Below, in pieces: positions 45,723 through 55,442 of a stretch of 64,000 nucleotides of DNA (position 1 is the stretch's first letter; each line of letters opens with the position of its first letter). Location of the stretch: assembly GCA_905221605.1 (NCBI GenBank), contig CAJNDS010000363.1, forward strand, positions 51,001 to 115,000, in the 5' to 3' direction. The stretch comes from Symbiodinium natans (lineage: Eukaryota > Sar > Dinophyceae > Suessiales > Symbiodiniaceae). Under the pieces are notes generated by a model. That model was not told the origin of the DNA. It was given only the letters and a program-made list of their open reading frames with translations, and made no database searches. Made by a program: the position numbers and the translations under genes.

Positions 45723-46867
45723 GTCATTCTGCATGCGAGTAGCGCACTAAGAAGAGCACAGCGTTTGAGTGAAGCACGACGTTGTTCAGGCGCGCTTGCC
45801 GCCGTACATCTTTCCTGGTCCGTACCACGTACCTAGGTGGCACGAATATGTGTGTGTGTGTGTGTGTGCGCGTGTGTGGTAGAGATGTTGCCGAGCCGTT
45901 GATTGCAGTAATGGATGTGGCTTGCTGTAGTTTTGGCTAGGGATGTAGCCAGATGACGTGGCTTAGGTCACGCGACGGCAGACCCGAGAGATTTCGGCAG
46001 AGCGCTACCGCCACTGGGCTGCTTCTCAACCTCTTCGGCAGTGGTAAACCCTAAACCCTAACCCTAAACCCTAAACCCTAAACCCTAGACCCTAAACCCT
46101 AAACCCTAAACCCTAAATTGGAGTTTGCCGTTGCCATTAGAAGGTGGTCTTCGCATTGGTACTGGTGCAGAGTCTACACAAGATCAAGGGATCCAGGCCG
46201 GTTGCCGGACGAAATCCAAAAAGAAAGCGCGAAGGACATCTATTCATGTCTCGATCGCGCCAAGATCCCTTAGATAGTGTTCATGCCCCGACGTGAACTG
46301 TCAGTCTTGGGCAGCCGCGCCTCCCTCACTGTCATACATGTCATCCCGGAACCTCAATGTCACAAGCGGGTCGGGGGATCGGATCCCGTTTGACAAACAT
46401 GCCTGTGATGTCTGAGCTGAGGTCGAATGCTGATCTATGCGTGGGATGAACGACAGCAAAGGGAAGCCAAGAAGAAGCCTGGCTTTGTCTGAGTTTGTCT
46501 GCCAAGCCGTTCTAAGCATTCCAAGCAATTGCCCTCGTTCACAGTGGCACAGTATGCAGAGAAATCCACAAGATGAACATATTGTATTTACCCAGGAAGC
46601 GGCTCGCCGACAAGCACCGCTGGGGCAGGTTCAGGCATGCATTCACTCGTCCTTTCCTGGTATCTTTATTATAGAATTTTCTAAGCATATTTATGTTTAT
46701 ATCATTTTCTTATTGTTGTTCTTATTATTCTTATTCTCATTCTTATTGTTTTGATTTCTTATGTTCATCTTATGATTGTTATTATTATGATGATGATTAT
46801 GATTATCACTATGATTATTATGTGCTATAAATTAAATGATGTGAAATACTCTTGGGCTTCAAGCAGC
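45723..46867. other. Mostly intergenic/intron
   Basis: Short (TG)n at 45850-45868, a CCCTAAA array at 46046-46115 and A/T-rich low-complexity sequence at 46670-46830. Around 46440-46500 a short frame reads AWDERQQREAKKKPGFV, possibly an exon. Confidence 0.45.
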
Positions 46868-46961
46868 GTGCATGCGAAGATGACCTGGAAGGATCGACAA
46901 GGAGCCCAAGACGACGGCCTTGTCGGAGCTGCCAAGCAACTTTGCGCGAAACTTCAATGGG
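46868..46961 (+). CDS. Candidate exon ending at a telomeric donor
   Basis: The frame reads KMTWKDRQGAQDDGLVGAAK QLCAKLQW to GTCTAGGG, a telomere variant. A second frame (ACEDDLEGSTRSPRRRPC) is also open. Confidence 0.35.
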
Positions 46962-47020
46962 GTCTAGGGTTTAGGGCTTAGGGTTTAGGATCCAGGGTTT
47001 AGGGTTTAGGGTTTAGGGCT
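46962..47020. repeat. Degenerate TTTAGGG array
   Basis: TCTAGGG, GCTTAGGG and TTTAGGG units. Another degenerate array lies at 47180-47250. Confidence 0.9.
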
Positions 47021-47295
47021 ATGCCTTACCTGTCGGAGCACGGCTGAACACCCAAGCATGAGCTGCACTACCGTCCCAGGCTACCATCCTCTCATGGACA
47101 ACTTGCCCAAGTGATTTGCCTGACAGAGCCCAGAGGGCCACTGCTGCCGGCAGTCTCAGCATAGCGTCTTGAAAAAGAAGGGTTTAGGGTTTTATAGGGT
47201 TTAGGGTTTAGGCTTTATAGGGTTAGGGTTTAGGGTTTTGGGTTAGAGTTGACGTAAAAGCACTCACATTCCATGAGTTGGGATTGGGGTCCAGG

Positions 47296-47408
47296 GCTGA
47301 GAAAACCTGCCATCCGGGATATGCCGCTGGCTTGAAGCAGGGAGGGCTTGGCGCCGAGGGGTCAGAGTGGCGCTCTGCCACCCCCAGGTGCCTTGCAGAC
47401 TCATCTGG
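47296..47408 (+). CDS. Candidate exon, unknown
   Basis: GGATTGGGGTCCAG, then AEKTCHPGYAAGLKQGGLGA and SEWRSATPRCLADSSG to GTTTGCGG, which opens a TTTGGGG-rich degenerate array (47409-47505). Confidence 0.38.
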
Positions 47409-47641
47409 GGTTTGCGGCTTTGGGGTTTTGGGTTTTGGGGTTTGGGGTTGGGGTTCGGGGCGTTGGGGTTTAGGGTTTAGGGCTTGGGGTTTAGGGTTAG
47501 AGTTCTAACAGCAAGAATGCTGTTCGACATGATAGCAATACTGAGAACACGGGTACTAACAATTACAGACGATAACAAAGCAACACCACGAACACCAACA
47601 ACACCACCAACAACTAGAACCACAGCCAGAAGAGCACAAAC

Positions 47642-48434
47642 ATGACAAAGCTTGCAGCCAGTGCGTGCAGGCTGAATGCCATGCTGAAGCCGAAGAACAT
47701 CCGGTTCCGAGCACTTGAGAAGGCATCGGACTTCCCTCGCTTGCTCCGCACGGCACTGGGACCCCCCCCCACCCACCTAACTCCTACACCCTGAGCTTTG
47801 AAGCCTCCACCCTCAACCCTAAACCCTAAGCCCGAAAAGGTTGCATCTTGCCGGCGCCGGCAGGTCAAAGTCCGACCGCGCAGTTTGGTGCAGATTTGCT
47901 TGCAGCGAGTGGCAGAGAACTTCCTGCGCCGCCTGATGGCAACCAGAGCTCTTGTCCGAAGCATCGTCTCAGCTTCTCTTTTCAAAACCGCTCTACCCGC
48001 GTTGCCTGTGGAGCCCACCCCCCCCCCCCCCCCAGGCCCCCTTACCTTTTTGGGGGTGTTTGTGGCCTGTGGAGCTGAGGATATGACAACTTGGGTTCCA
48101 AGCTGGGGCGAAAGCAGCTCGAGGAGATTGCGGTGCTTGCGTTGCGAGAAGCGGCAGATGAAGTGAGTGACCCTTCGTGAACCCTAAACCCCTTTGCACG
48201 CGCGAGGGTTGAGGGTTTCGGAACTCTGAACCCTAAACCCTAAACCCTAAACCCAAAACCCAAAACCCAAAACCCTAAACCCTAAACCCTAAACCCTAAA
48301 CCCTAAACCCTAAACCCACAACCCTAAACCCTAAACCCTAAATCCCCTCAACCCGAAACCCCAAAACCCTCCAGGATGTTTATGCCATGCTGGACCTCGA
48401 CATGCCTCTTCCAGAAGCTGCGCTCAGGAGCTGA
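47642..48434 (+). CDS. Four-exon gene, alpha-helical protein
   Basis: ATG 47642 may be the start (MTKLAASACRLNAMLKPKNI, to 47752). Exon 47864-~48010 reads SLVQICLQRVAENFLRRLMA. Exon 48103-48162 reads LGRKQLEEIAVLALREAADE with donor GTGAGT. Exon 48375-48434 reads DVYAMLDLDMPLPEAALRS and stops. The last intron (48163-48374) holds a CCCTAAA array that ends CCCTCCAG. Phase is consistent for the last two exons; the donor of the second is unclear. No family recognised. The 14-bp repeat flanking the next array overlaps its stop codon. Confidence 0.5.
48180..48370. repeat. Interstitial CCCTAAA array
   Basis: Perfect and CCCAAAA units filling most of an intron. Confidence 0.95.
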
Positions 48435-48439
48435 CATGG

Positions 48440-48518
48440 TTTAGGGTTTAGGGTTTAGGGTTTAGGGTTTAGGGTTTAGGGTTAGGGTTTAGGGTTTAGG
48501 GTTTAGGGTTTAGGGCTG
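48440..48518. repeat. TTTAGGG array flanked by a 14-bp direct repeat
   Basis: About eleven units with one 6-bp unit. AGGAGCTGACATGG occurs at 48426-48439 and again at 48519-48532, as if the array had been inserted with duplication of the target. Confidence 0.92.
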
Positions 48519-48559
48519 AGGAGCTGACATGGCTATTTTTCACCGAGAGAAAGTTCGGG

Positions 48560-48670
48560 GCTTGGAGGTTTAGGTTTAGGGTTTGGGGTTTGAGGTTTGG
48601 GGTTTGGGGTTTGGGGTTTGGGGCTTCGGGCTTGGGGGTTTAGGTTTGGGGTATGGGGTTCAGGGTTTAG
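48560..48670. repeat. Degenerate TTTGGGG/TTTAGGG tract
   Basis: GTTTGGGG repeats with GCTTCGGG variants. Confidence 0.85.
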
Positions 48671-48689
48671 GGTTAGGGTAGGAACTTAT

Positions 48690-48892
48690 CAACCTCTTTC
48701 TGGCAAAGTTTCGAACAGGATCAATGACGAGAGCTATTGGAAGAGGCGGACGCAGGCTGAACAGTGGTGCTTCAGAGAGGGCCCTCGGCCTAAACCCTGA
48801 ACCGCCATCGCGGGGATCGACGATGACTGTTGATCCAGTGCATCTGGGAGGCAAAGCACCCGAATGCGCAGGTTGAGAAGCTCGAGCCCTAG
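48690..48892 (+). CDS. Candidate two-exon 3' end, unknown
   Basis: The frame reads NRINDESYWKRRTQAEQWCF to ~48780. Then GATGACTGTTGATCCAG and exon 48839-48892 (CIWEAKHPNAQVEKLEP, TAG). The phase of the join is not settled. Charged and helical. Confidence 0.4.
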
Positions 48893-49057
48893 AGTGTCGG
48901 GTTTAGGGTTTTGGCTTTAGGGTTCAGGGTCAAAGCAGATGTGGAGGGTGACCAAAAAAGGCCATACTGTAGATCAGCGTGACAACCTTCCATGTCCAGA
49001 GTCAAGAGTACAGACATCAAGATGTATGGTTCAGGGTTTAAGGTTTTGTGTCAAAGG

Positions 49058-49345
49058 GTTTTGGGTATACCAGGCATGGAATGTCGTGGAAGCAGACATA
49101 CCTGGAGCCGAGATCTCAGAAGTCTGAGCCGTCAGCAGTTTGGGAATTTGACGAATCGCTTAGTGGCTTTGTGTGTCATGCCATGTACTCTACTGCACTG
49201 AATGAGACCAGCATCCTCTCCCTACCTCAGGATAGAGTTGCAAGAGGCGCTGGAGCGGGTGCCCATCACCGTAGAGTGCGGCACTTTGCATGACTCCTGC
49301 AAGATGGAGACGAGGGACCAGGCATTCACAACACCAGCAGCTGAG
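49058..49345 (+). CDS. Two joined exons of a gene, unknown function
   Basis: Exon ~49058-49172 reads SWKQTYLEPRSQKSEPSAVW and EFDESLSGF. A 58-nt GT-AG intron ends CCTCTCCCTACCTCAG. Exon 49231-49345 reads IELQEALERVPITVECGTLH and SCKMETRDQAFTTPAAE, then a GTATGG donor. Phase agrees. Further exons probably continue to 49799. Confidence 0.5.
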
Positions 49346-49559
49346 GTATGGGAACCCAGAGCTCGAGGCGTTGAAGCAGCAAGTCATGGCTTCAAGGCTT
49401 TGGGCTGCTGGGAAGGGTCCGGTCTGTAACAGTAGGTGGAAGAGAGCTCCACGGGGTCCCTGACAGGTTGTATGTCTACCAGCTTCAGATCACCCAGTTT
49501 CCTTCCCATCTGGACCTGAGCTGAGAGACCACGGGGGCTGAAAGCACTGCTGCTCACTC

Positions 49560-49799
49560 GCATTTCGAGCCCGCCGTGCCCGCTGCCCTCAAGGATCTGA
49601 GCTTCATCTTCGACGCCCTGCCCGCACTGCTGATGCCCCAGCGGGACAGTCGCATCTTTCCACTTTTGCTAGCTTTGCACAGAAGAGACGGAGCAGGTGC
49701 ACGTTCTCTATCACCTATGGCAACAAGCGACTCGGGATGGAGTACGAGCGCGCGATGTTTGGCATGAAGATCTCAGATGCCACGGGCTTGGTGCCTTAA
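49560..49799 (+). CDS. Candidate exons, 3' end of the same gene
   Basis: The frame AALKDLSFIFDALPALLM (from 49576) is followed by a good acceptor (TTTTGCTAGCTTTGCACAG) and exon 49683-49799: CTFSITYGNKRLGMEYERAM, FGMKISDATGLVP, TAA. The last exon is convincing; its link to the earlier one is inferred. Confidence 0.45.
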   Translation, partial: AFRARRARCPQGSELHLRRPARTADAPAGQSHLSTFASFAQKRRSRCTFSITYGNKRLGMEYERAMFGMKISDATGLVP

Positions 49800-50309
49800 G
49801 TGGAACAGCGCGGTCCGCACTTCTGTTAGATTACAGCTCTTCTAGAGCTTTTGCAGCATGTTGCGGCTTTGCAGCAACAGCTTGCCCACAAGGCTCAGTA
49901 CCTTGCCCGCGACATACGCGTGTCGCAAACCTTGGTCTCGCTGTCCCTGCCGTGCAGGGCTGAGCTCAGCTAAACAGCAACAACGGTGAGAGTGTCTCTT
50001 GCAGCTATGACCAGGGCAGCAGCCGCATTGTGAGGTAAAGTGAGGTGTGGCAGCTTCACAGCGCTTTCTCCGCAATTGTTGGCCGAGAAGTCAATCTTAG
50101 GTGCAACATGATTGATGATGAGCTGGTCAAGGCCAGCTGTGAAAGCTGTGAGACAGCAGAAGGACCAGAACAGCCGGACAACACGATGCAGCAGAGACGG
50201 TTTCGTGCGCGTTTGGTCGACACATCGTGTCTTTCATGGTGAAGTTCAGTTTTATGTTCGCTTCTTGAATGCCTACGTGTTCACGGAGCGACGCTACAGT
50301 GGTAAACAG

Positions 50310-52059
50310 GTGTTGATGGGCGGCCTTTCCTACGGCCACATGCTCACGCACCTTGATCTCAGCGCCGGCCTGAGCTCTTGAGTCGTGATAAGCCCTAAAC
50401 CCTAAACCCTAAACCCTAAACCCTAAACTCTAAACCCTAAACCCTAAACCCTAAACCCTAAACCCTAAACCCTAAACCCTAAACCCTAAACCGTGGCAGT
50501 TGTCAAGATACCTGAGGCCACAACAAGATTGGGGACCGAGGGGCACGACGCTTGGCCTCTTTGTTGGATCCAGACTATTGCTTGCAGGCAGGGGATAGTG
50601 GATAGCCGCTGTACCTGTGCTACAAAAACGTGTTGCGCAGGCGCTAGATCTCAGCGACAATCAGATCCATGCCAACGGTTGCATGCATTTGGGCCGGATC
50701 CTCAGAAAGACCTGGGCAAGCTCTCTCCACTGTCGTTATGTGGGGTGCCCTGAGTATATGAATCGGAACTCCGCAAGGGGCCGCCATTTGTATTTTCGCC
50801 ATGAGCTTCCTGATCTGCCAGGTGCTCACTTGGCGGAGAACATCACTTGCCAGGCCTGGCCGAACGAACACTCACTCACAAGGAGTAAGCGGATACTCCC
50901 TTACTTAGGCTTCTGAAGGGCCCCTGATACAAGGGCCGGACACTCCCCAACTTAGGCTTCTGAAGGGCCCCTGGTACCTTATGACTGGGGCTCAGGTGCT
51001 GAACCTGCGACTGAATCGCTGCGAAGACAACGGCGTGTCGCATCTGTTTCAGGACGGTCGTGCCGCGACTTGGGTTTCGCATCTGTAAGGTTCCGCGCAA
51101 TCCTAACCCTATAATTGTAAACGCTTGCGCGCCGCCTCGGCAGCCGGGCCGGCCCACAGGAAAGGAGGAAAGAGGGTCTCAAAAAAAGGGGAGGGGGGTT
51201 CAGAAGGGTCTCAAGGGGGGTGTCAGGGTGCGGGGGGGTGTGGGTCAGTGGGGGTCCCAGAAAGGGTGTTCCAAACCCTTCTCGGCAGGAAGCCGAGGCT
51301 AGGTAGCAGACGTAATCGCACCACCCTGGAGAGACCGATGCCTGTGAGGACATGTGTGTGAACAAGCACCTGCAGACCCTGAACATTGCGTGCAATGCCA
51401 GGGACTTTAGCGTCATAGCACCATAGTACGGTTGCAAACGCCTTGGTGCTGAGGACTTGACGGTGAGATGTCTGCCCTATTTGAATGCCATGCCCACGTC
51501 TGAGAGACAGCACTGCAGCACTGTGAGCCGGCTTTGGCGACATGCGGCATGATACCCTTAACATGGCTCAACTTAGGTTGGCTGAGAACAACACCCTGTT
51601 GGAGTTGGACGTCAGCGCAAACCCGTCAGGTCCTAAGTTATCAGGGGGGAAAAGTGGAGGCTCACGGCGACATCGCTTGATTGACTGCGCTTTGCCCGGA
51701 CAGGATGTGGTGGGCCCTTAGCATAGCGCAGCGTGGCGTGGCCGTTGTCTGTATTCTGGATGCTTCCAGATGTCTCTGCGGTCCTCCAACGTGCTTCATG
51801 GGCCTTCTGCGTGGCAAGTCATGGAAGCTACACAAGCAGATCATCGAAAACCAATCCCAAATTCAAAGTCTCATGGAAAGGCTAGAGAAGACGAAAGTAG
51901 AGCACCGATTGGAGAGAGAGGGCAGCAGAAGCAACCTAAGTTGTGTTTGGGAACAGCAGAAAATCAGAAGCCGGCAAAGATGTGTCAATCCTCAAGAGCA
52001 CCCGAAGTTTAGGCTCAGGCAGGAGTTCTCAGAGACCCCCGCTCTGAGAGCGCCACGAC
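50310..52059 (+). CDS. Leucine-rich-repeat (RNI-type) protein with C-terminal coiled coil
   Basis: Exon fragments each carry part of a ribonuclease-inhibitor-type repeat: 50310-50367 (GHMLTHLDLSA), 50641-50715 (ALDLSDNQIHANGCMHLGRI, GC donor GCAAGC), 50996-51084 (VLNLRLNRCEDNGVSHLF, donor GTAAGG), 51376- (TLNIACNARDF) and 51577- (NNTLLELDVSANPSGP). A last exon ending at 52059 (donor GTAAGG) reads KQIIENQSQIQSLMERLEKT, a coiled coil. Repeat spacing shows that some exons are missing from my reading. These repeats bind proteins; the specific role is unknown. A CCCTAAA array (50390-50492) sits in the first intron. Confidence 0.6.
50390..50492. repeat. Interstitial CCCTAAA array
   Basis: About fourteen units, one CTCTAAA. 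Confidence 0.95.
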
Positions 52060-52336
52060 GTAAGGCTTCATCAAGTTGAAGAGGAAGTCCATCAAGGCGC
52101 CCTCTTCTTGAGTGCCGACTTAGGCCAAGTAGGGACCATCATGACGAGAAGCTGGCCAGGTTTTGTGTGAGCATTCGGTTGCCCCAGGATTGCAGCCACT
52201 TACGCCCACCCTGTGCATGCTTACGCGACATCTGAGAGTTCGCTTCGCCCAAGCTGTGGGATTCGGCACGGTTGGCCCTTGGTAGCTGACGCCCTTGCAA
52301 TCAGGGGGTCAGTTCGTTTAGAGGTCTGAGCGCCTG

Positions 52337-52445
52337 AGCCCTAAACCCGAAACTCTGAACCCTAGACCCTAAACCCTAAACCCTAAACCCTAAACCCTGA
52401 ACCCTGAACCCTAAACCCTGAACCCTAAACCCTGAAACCTACACC
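52337..52445. repeat. Interstitial CCCTAAA/CCCTGAA array
   Basis: Perfect units alternating with CCCTGAA. No exon is seen between 52130 and 52337. Confidence 0.93.
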
Positions 52446-52574
52446 CTGCTTGTGCTGTGCAGTGGTGACACCAAACAGTGTGCAGAGGTGCAGTGAGCGA
52501 GTCCGTGCCTCCCCTGAGTGCAGAGGTGCCGGAAAGTGCCAGATCGAGTCTGTTTGCAGAGGGTTTGGAGTTCA

Positions 52575-52645
52575 GTAGGGTCTAGGGTTTAGGGTTTAGG
52601 GTTTAGGGTTTAGGGTTTAGGGTTTAGGGTTTAGGGTCTAGGGAT
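52575..52645. repeat. Interstitial TTTAGGG array
   Basis: Nine units. Confidence 0.95.
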
Positions 52646-52683
52646 TTAGGTCTTCGTGGGGCCCCTTCCTTTTATTTGCGTAG

Positions 52684-52761
52684 TGCGACTGGAAGGCGAA
52701 GTCGTGCCGAGCCTATGTTCCGGGCTTCTTCATCCTCAGCATATCTTATGATGTTTCATGA
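52684..52761 (+). CDS. Candidate exon after a strong acceptor
   Basis: CCCTTCCTTTTATTTGCGTAG is an excellent acceptor. All three frames are open for some distance: CDWKAKSCRAYVPGFFILSI, or RSRAEPMFRASSSSAYLMMF, or VRLEGEVVPSLCSGL. The frame is not decided. Confidence 0.33.
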   Translation, partial: CDWKAKSCRAYVPGFFILSISYDVS

Positions 52762-52888
52762 GACCCTCAGTCTTGCGGTGTTACCGTGCTGTGCACATGG
52801 TTTTGGGGTCGTTGCCTCTCCCGGAATGAGTCCGAAAGCCCCTCATGCCGTAAAATAAAGCATCCCAAAACCATCTTCCCAACCCCCC

Positions 52889-53001
52889 GCCATTGCCGTG
52901 GAAAGGTTCAGTGGAAGCCGGCAGGGATGTTTCCGAAACCATGTGAGCCTCATGTGTCCTTGTAGTTTGGCTGCTCAAAACCGCTTGCAAGAGCTGTTCT
53001 A
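52889..53001 (+). CDS. Candidate terminal exon, unknown
   Basis: The frame reads AIAVERFSGSRQGCFRNHVS and CSLAAQNRLQELF to TAA 52999. Confidence 0.28.
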
Positions 53002-53097
53002 AGGCTTCTCAGCCCACGGCGGGCCCAAGAGAAGCCTGTAGTGCTTGTAGGGATTCCTCACAAGGCTTGGTAGGGTTTTTTGTTCGCGCTTCGGGTT

Positions 53098-53178
53098 CCC
53101 TAAACCCTAAACCCTACACCCTAAACCCCAAACCCTAAACCCCAAACCCCAAACCCCAAACCCCAAACCCTAAACCCA
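53098..53178. repeat. Interstitial CCCTAAA/CCCCAAA array
   Basis: Mixed units in a putative intron that ends GCGCGCAG at 53196. Confidence 0.93.
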
Positions 53179-53196
53179 AGCAGGGCTCGCGCGCAG

Positions 53197-53265
53197 GCCA
53201 CCTCCGAGGCGCTGGAGGCCACGAAGCCATCGGAAGAGGAGGATCCTTTGGAAGGCGGCTTGGAG
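53197..53265 (+). CDS. Candidate exon, unknown
   Basis: The frame reads ATSEALEATKPSEEEDPLEG GLE, acidic, directly after the telomere-like intron. It may belong to the acidic gene at 54138. Confidence 0.38.
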
Positions 53266-53509
53266 ATTTCTTGCTTTGGAGAGGAATGTTCGTCTAAGCC
53301 TTAAACTTGAGACTCAAACCTCAAACCCGGCGCCCGAAGCCCTAAGCCCTAGGCCCTAGGTCCTAAACCCTACACCCTAAACCGTCGGTGCTTCTCCTTG
53401 GAGTCTTTTTCCCAGGTCTCCAGGTGTCTGGTCAACTCGCAGTCTTTGCCCGCTGCCTGGCAAAGAGCCCCTCGTTGCTGCGCGGGGAGCCCAGGACGGT
53501 GCACGCAGC

Positions 53510-53725
53510 GTTTAGGGGGTTTAGGGGTTTAGGGGGTTTCAGGGGTTTAGGGGTTTAGGGGTTTCAGGGGTGAATTTCAGGGGTTTCAGGGGTTTCAGGG
53601 GTTTCAGGGGTTTCAGGGGTTTCAGGGGTTTCCGGGGTTTCAGGGGTTTCAGGGGTTTCAGGGGTTTCAGGGGTTTCAGGGGTTTCAGGGGTTTCAGGGG
53701 TTTCAGGGGTTTAGGGGTTTAGGAC
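53510..53725. repeat. TTTCAGGGG variant array
   Basis: About eighteen TTTCAGGGG units flanked by TTTAGGGG units; a homogenised 9-bp derivative of the telomere repeat. Confidence 0.95.
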
Positions 53726-54137
53726 ACTTTCGGTCAGAGGGCTCAGACGTTCGCGCTTGCACTTCGCAGCTTTCAGGCGTTGACCTTCGCAGCTGTGGCC
53801 TCCCCGCAGATGTTGCCCAGCGAGTCACGACGGTCAGCCGGAGTAAGCCACGAAATTTTGCGGGAAGGGTGTAACAGCTTACGATTTCGTAATGTAGTGT
53901 ATACAGTATGGCACATGCGCGTGTGGGGCTGGCTGCGAGTCTTCCCTGTTCGCCGGAGAGTGCCAGGGTCATGCTTGGAAGCATGAGATTCAGGGCACGG
54001 CTTTGAGAGAGCGTGCGCGTGTAGGCAGTGAAGCATCGTGAGCTCATCGCAAAGGGAATCCCAGTCGAGGCCAGCGCATGGAGTCTTACTGCAGTTGCGT
54101 GATGGTGGTCTTAAACTAACGTTAAGCTTCGGTGCAG

Positions 54138-54568
54138 GCTTACGAGAAGGCCCGCCAAGCTGCAGTTGCAGCTGAAGAGGCAGCCCAGGCAGCGCGCGAA
54201 GCTGCAGAGAAGGCAGGGACCTGGTATTTTGTTGATCCTTGCAACCTTCCAAGGGACGAAGTTTATGAAACATCGTTTGCCAGGAGGAGCAGCTGGGAGA
54301 GGGTGAGGAGGAGGAAGGCGAAGAGAAGGCGAGAGCGAAAAGGGGGGAAAGCCAAGCGCACAATGACATTTGCGGAGTCTCTGGCTTCTGAATTCAGGCT
54401 GAGAGCAAAGTCGAAGGAGAGGAGAAGCCCGAGGGTGAAGCCGGTGAGAAGCCAGAGGCCTTCGAGTCATGAGTCGGAAAATGGCCCCCCCAAAGGCCCC
54501 CTGAAGGAGAAGGAGGTTCTAGTGCTTTTTCTGTGCAGGGCGAGGAGGAAAAGAAGGAAGGCGAGTGA
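54138..54568 (+). CDS. Acidic coiled-coil protein, last four exons
   Basis: Exons 54138-54212 (AYEKARQAAVAAEEAAQAAR), 54284-54328 (EEQLGEGEEEEGEEK), 54398-54439 (AESKVEGEEKPEGE) and 54539-54568 (GEEEKKEGE, TGA). All are phase 0. Introns are 71, 69 and 99 nt, all GC-AG, with acceptors such as TTCTGAATTCAG and CTTTTTCTGTGCAG. The Ala/Glu/Lys composition suggests a long helix. It could be a chaperone-binding or structural protein; no family is recognised. The donor of exon 3 is the least certain. Confidence 0.58.
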
Positions 54569-54717
54569 GAATCCAGGAGGCACCAAGAGTGCCCTTATGC
54601 CTTATGCCAATTCCCAAAGCTGAGAGCCCCTGAAGGGGCATGATGCACTGTTTCACACCCTACTGCATGTGGCAGCTGGCTAAACAGCATTGAGGGCTTC
54701 TGCTTCAGTCTGTCCAG

Positions 54718-54877
54718 AAGTTGATGCATCTGCTTCCATGATGCCATGCGACGCCCTACGAAGAGATTACGAAGAGATCCTTGGCCTTCTGCGTGTATGA
54801 TCCGCCCTGCTCGTCTCAGAATTTGCGCCACCTGCTGGAAAAAATCGGCACTCAACAGTGCGTACGAATTGAGGAAG
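54718..54877 (+). CDS. Candidate exon(s), unknown
   Basis: GCTTCAGTCTGTCCAG, then DALRRDYEEILGLLR; a second acceptor (GCTCGTCTCAG) leads to NLRHLLEKIGTQQCVRIEE. The opposite strand is also open (FFQQVAQILRRAGRIIHAE). Strand and frame are undecided. Confidence 0.28.
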
Positions 54878-55157
54878 GCAACCCTGTGTGCTGTGCATTG
54901 CCTCGAAGAAGAGACCTTGTCCACTTTGCAGCACACGCTGGCTCCAACACAAGGTGTACGGTGCATCAGGACGGACCAACAGCCCGAGAACTACGGTAGA
55001 ATCTTTTGCTCAGCTGAAGAGTCATCCAACTTGCCTCTAACTGACTCAGCATGGCTCCTGCGCAGGGTCTGCAACAAAGACAGCCCATGATCATGCATGA
55101 CCAATCATCCTAGCCAGCAGCGAGTGTTTTGATTGCCACCCAGTCCCTGCCTGTCAG

Positions 55158-55366
55158 CAGAGCACCTCGGAAACCTCCATGGCCCGTATTTTTCGCGCCT
55201 AGTCGGCGCCATTTTCCCAGATGGCACCCATCGCCTTCTGTGGCACTGCGGCGCCGAGCGACTATCGCGGCAGCAACTTGGAGCGAGACTCGTCCAAGAA
55301 GCAGCACGCCAGCAACACAAAGCCTTTGAAGCTGAACAACAAATCCACTCGCTTCTCAACCTTCAG
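55158..55366 (+). CDS. Exon of alpha-helical protein
   Basis: CAGTCCCTGCCTGTCAG, then EHLGNLHGPYFSRLVGAIFP, LLWHCGAERLSRQQLGARLV, and EAARQQHKAFEAEQQIHSLL, to a GC donor before a C homopolymer and telomere-like repeats. It could be the N-terminal exon of the following zinc-finger gene or the end of another gene. Confidence 0.5.
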
Positions 55367-55369
55367 GCT

Positions 55370-55420
55370 GCCCCCCCCCCCCCCCCCCCAAAACCCTAAA
55401 CCCTAAACACCCTAAACCCC
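55370..55420. repeat. C homopolymer and CCCTAAA repeats
   Basis: About twenty C, then CCCTAAA/CACCCTAAA units. The homopolymer length may be unreliable. Confidence 0.8.
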
Positions 55421-55442
55421 CGCCCTTGATGCAGAATCTAAG

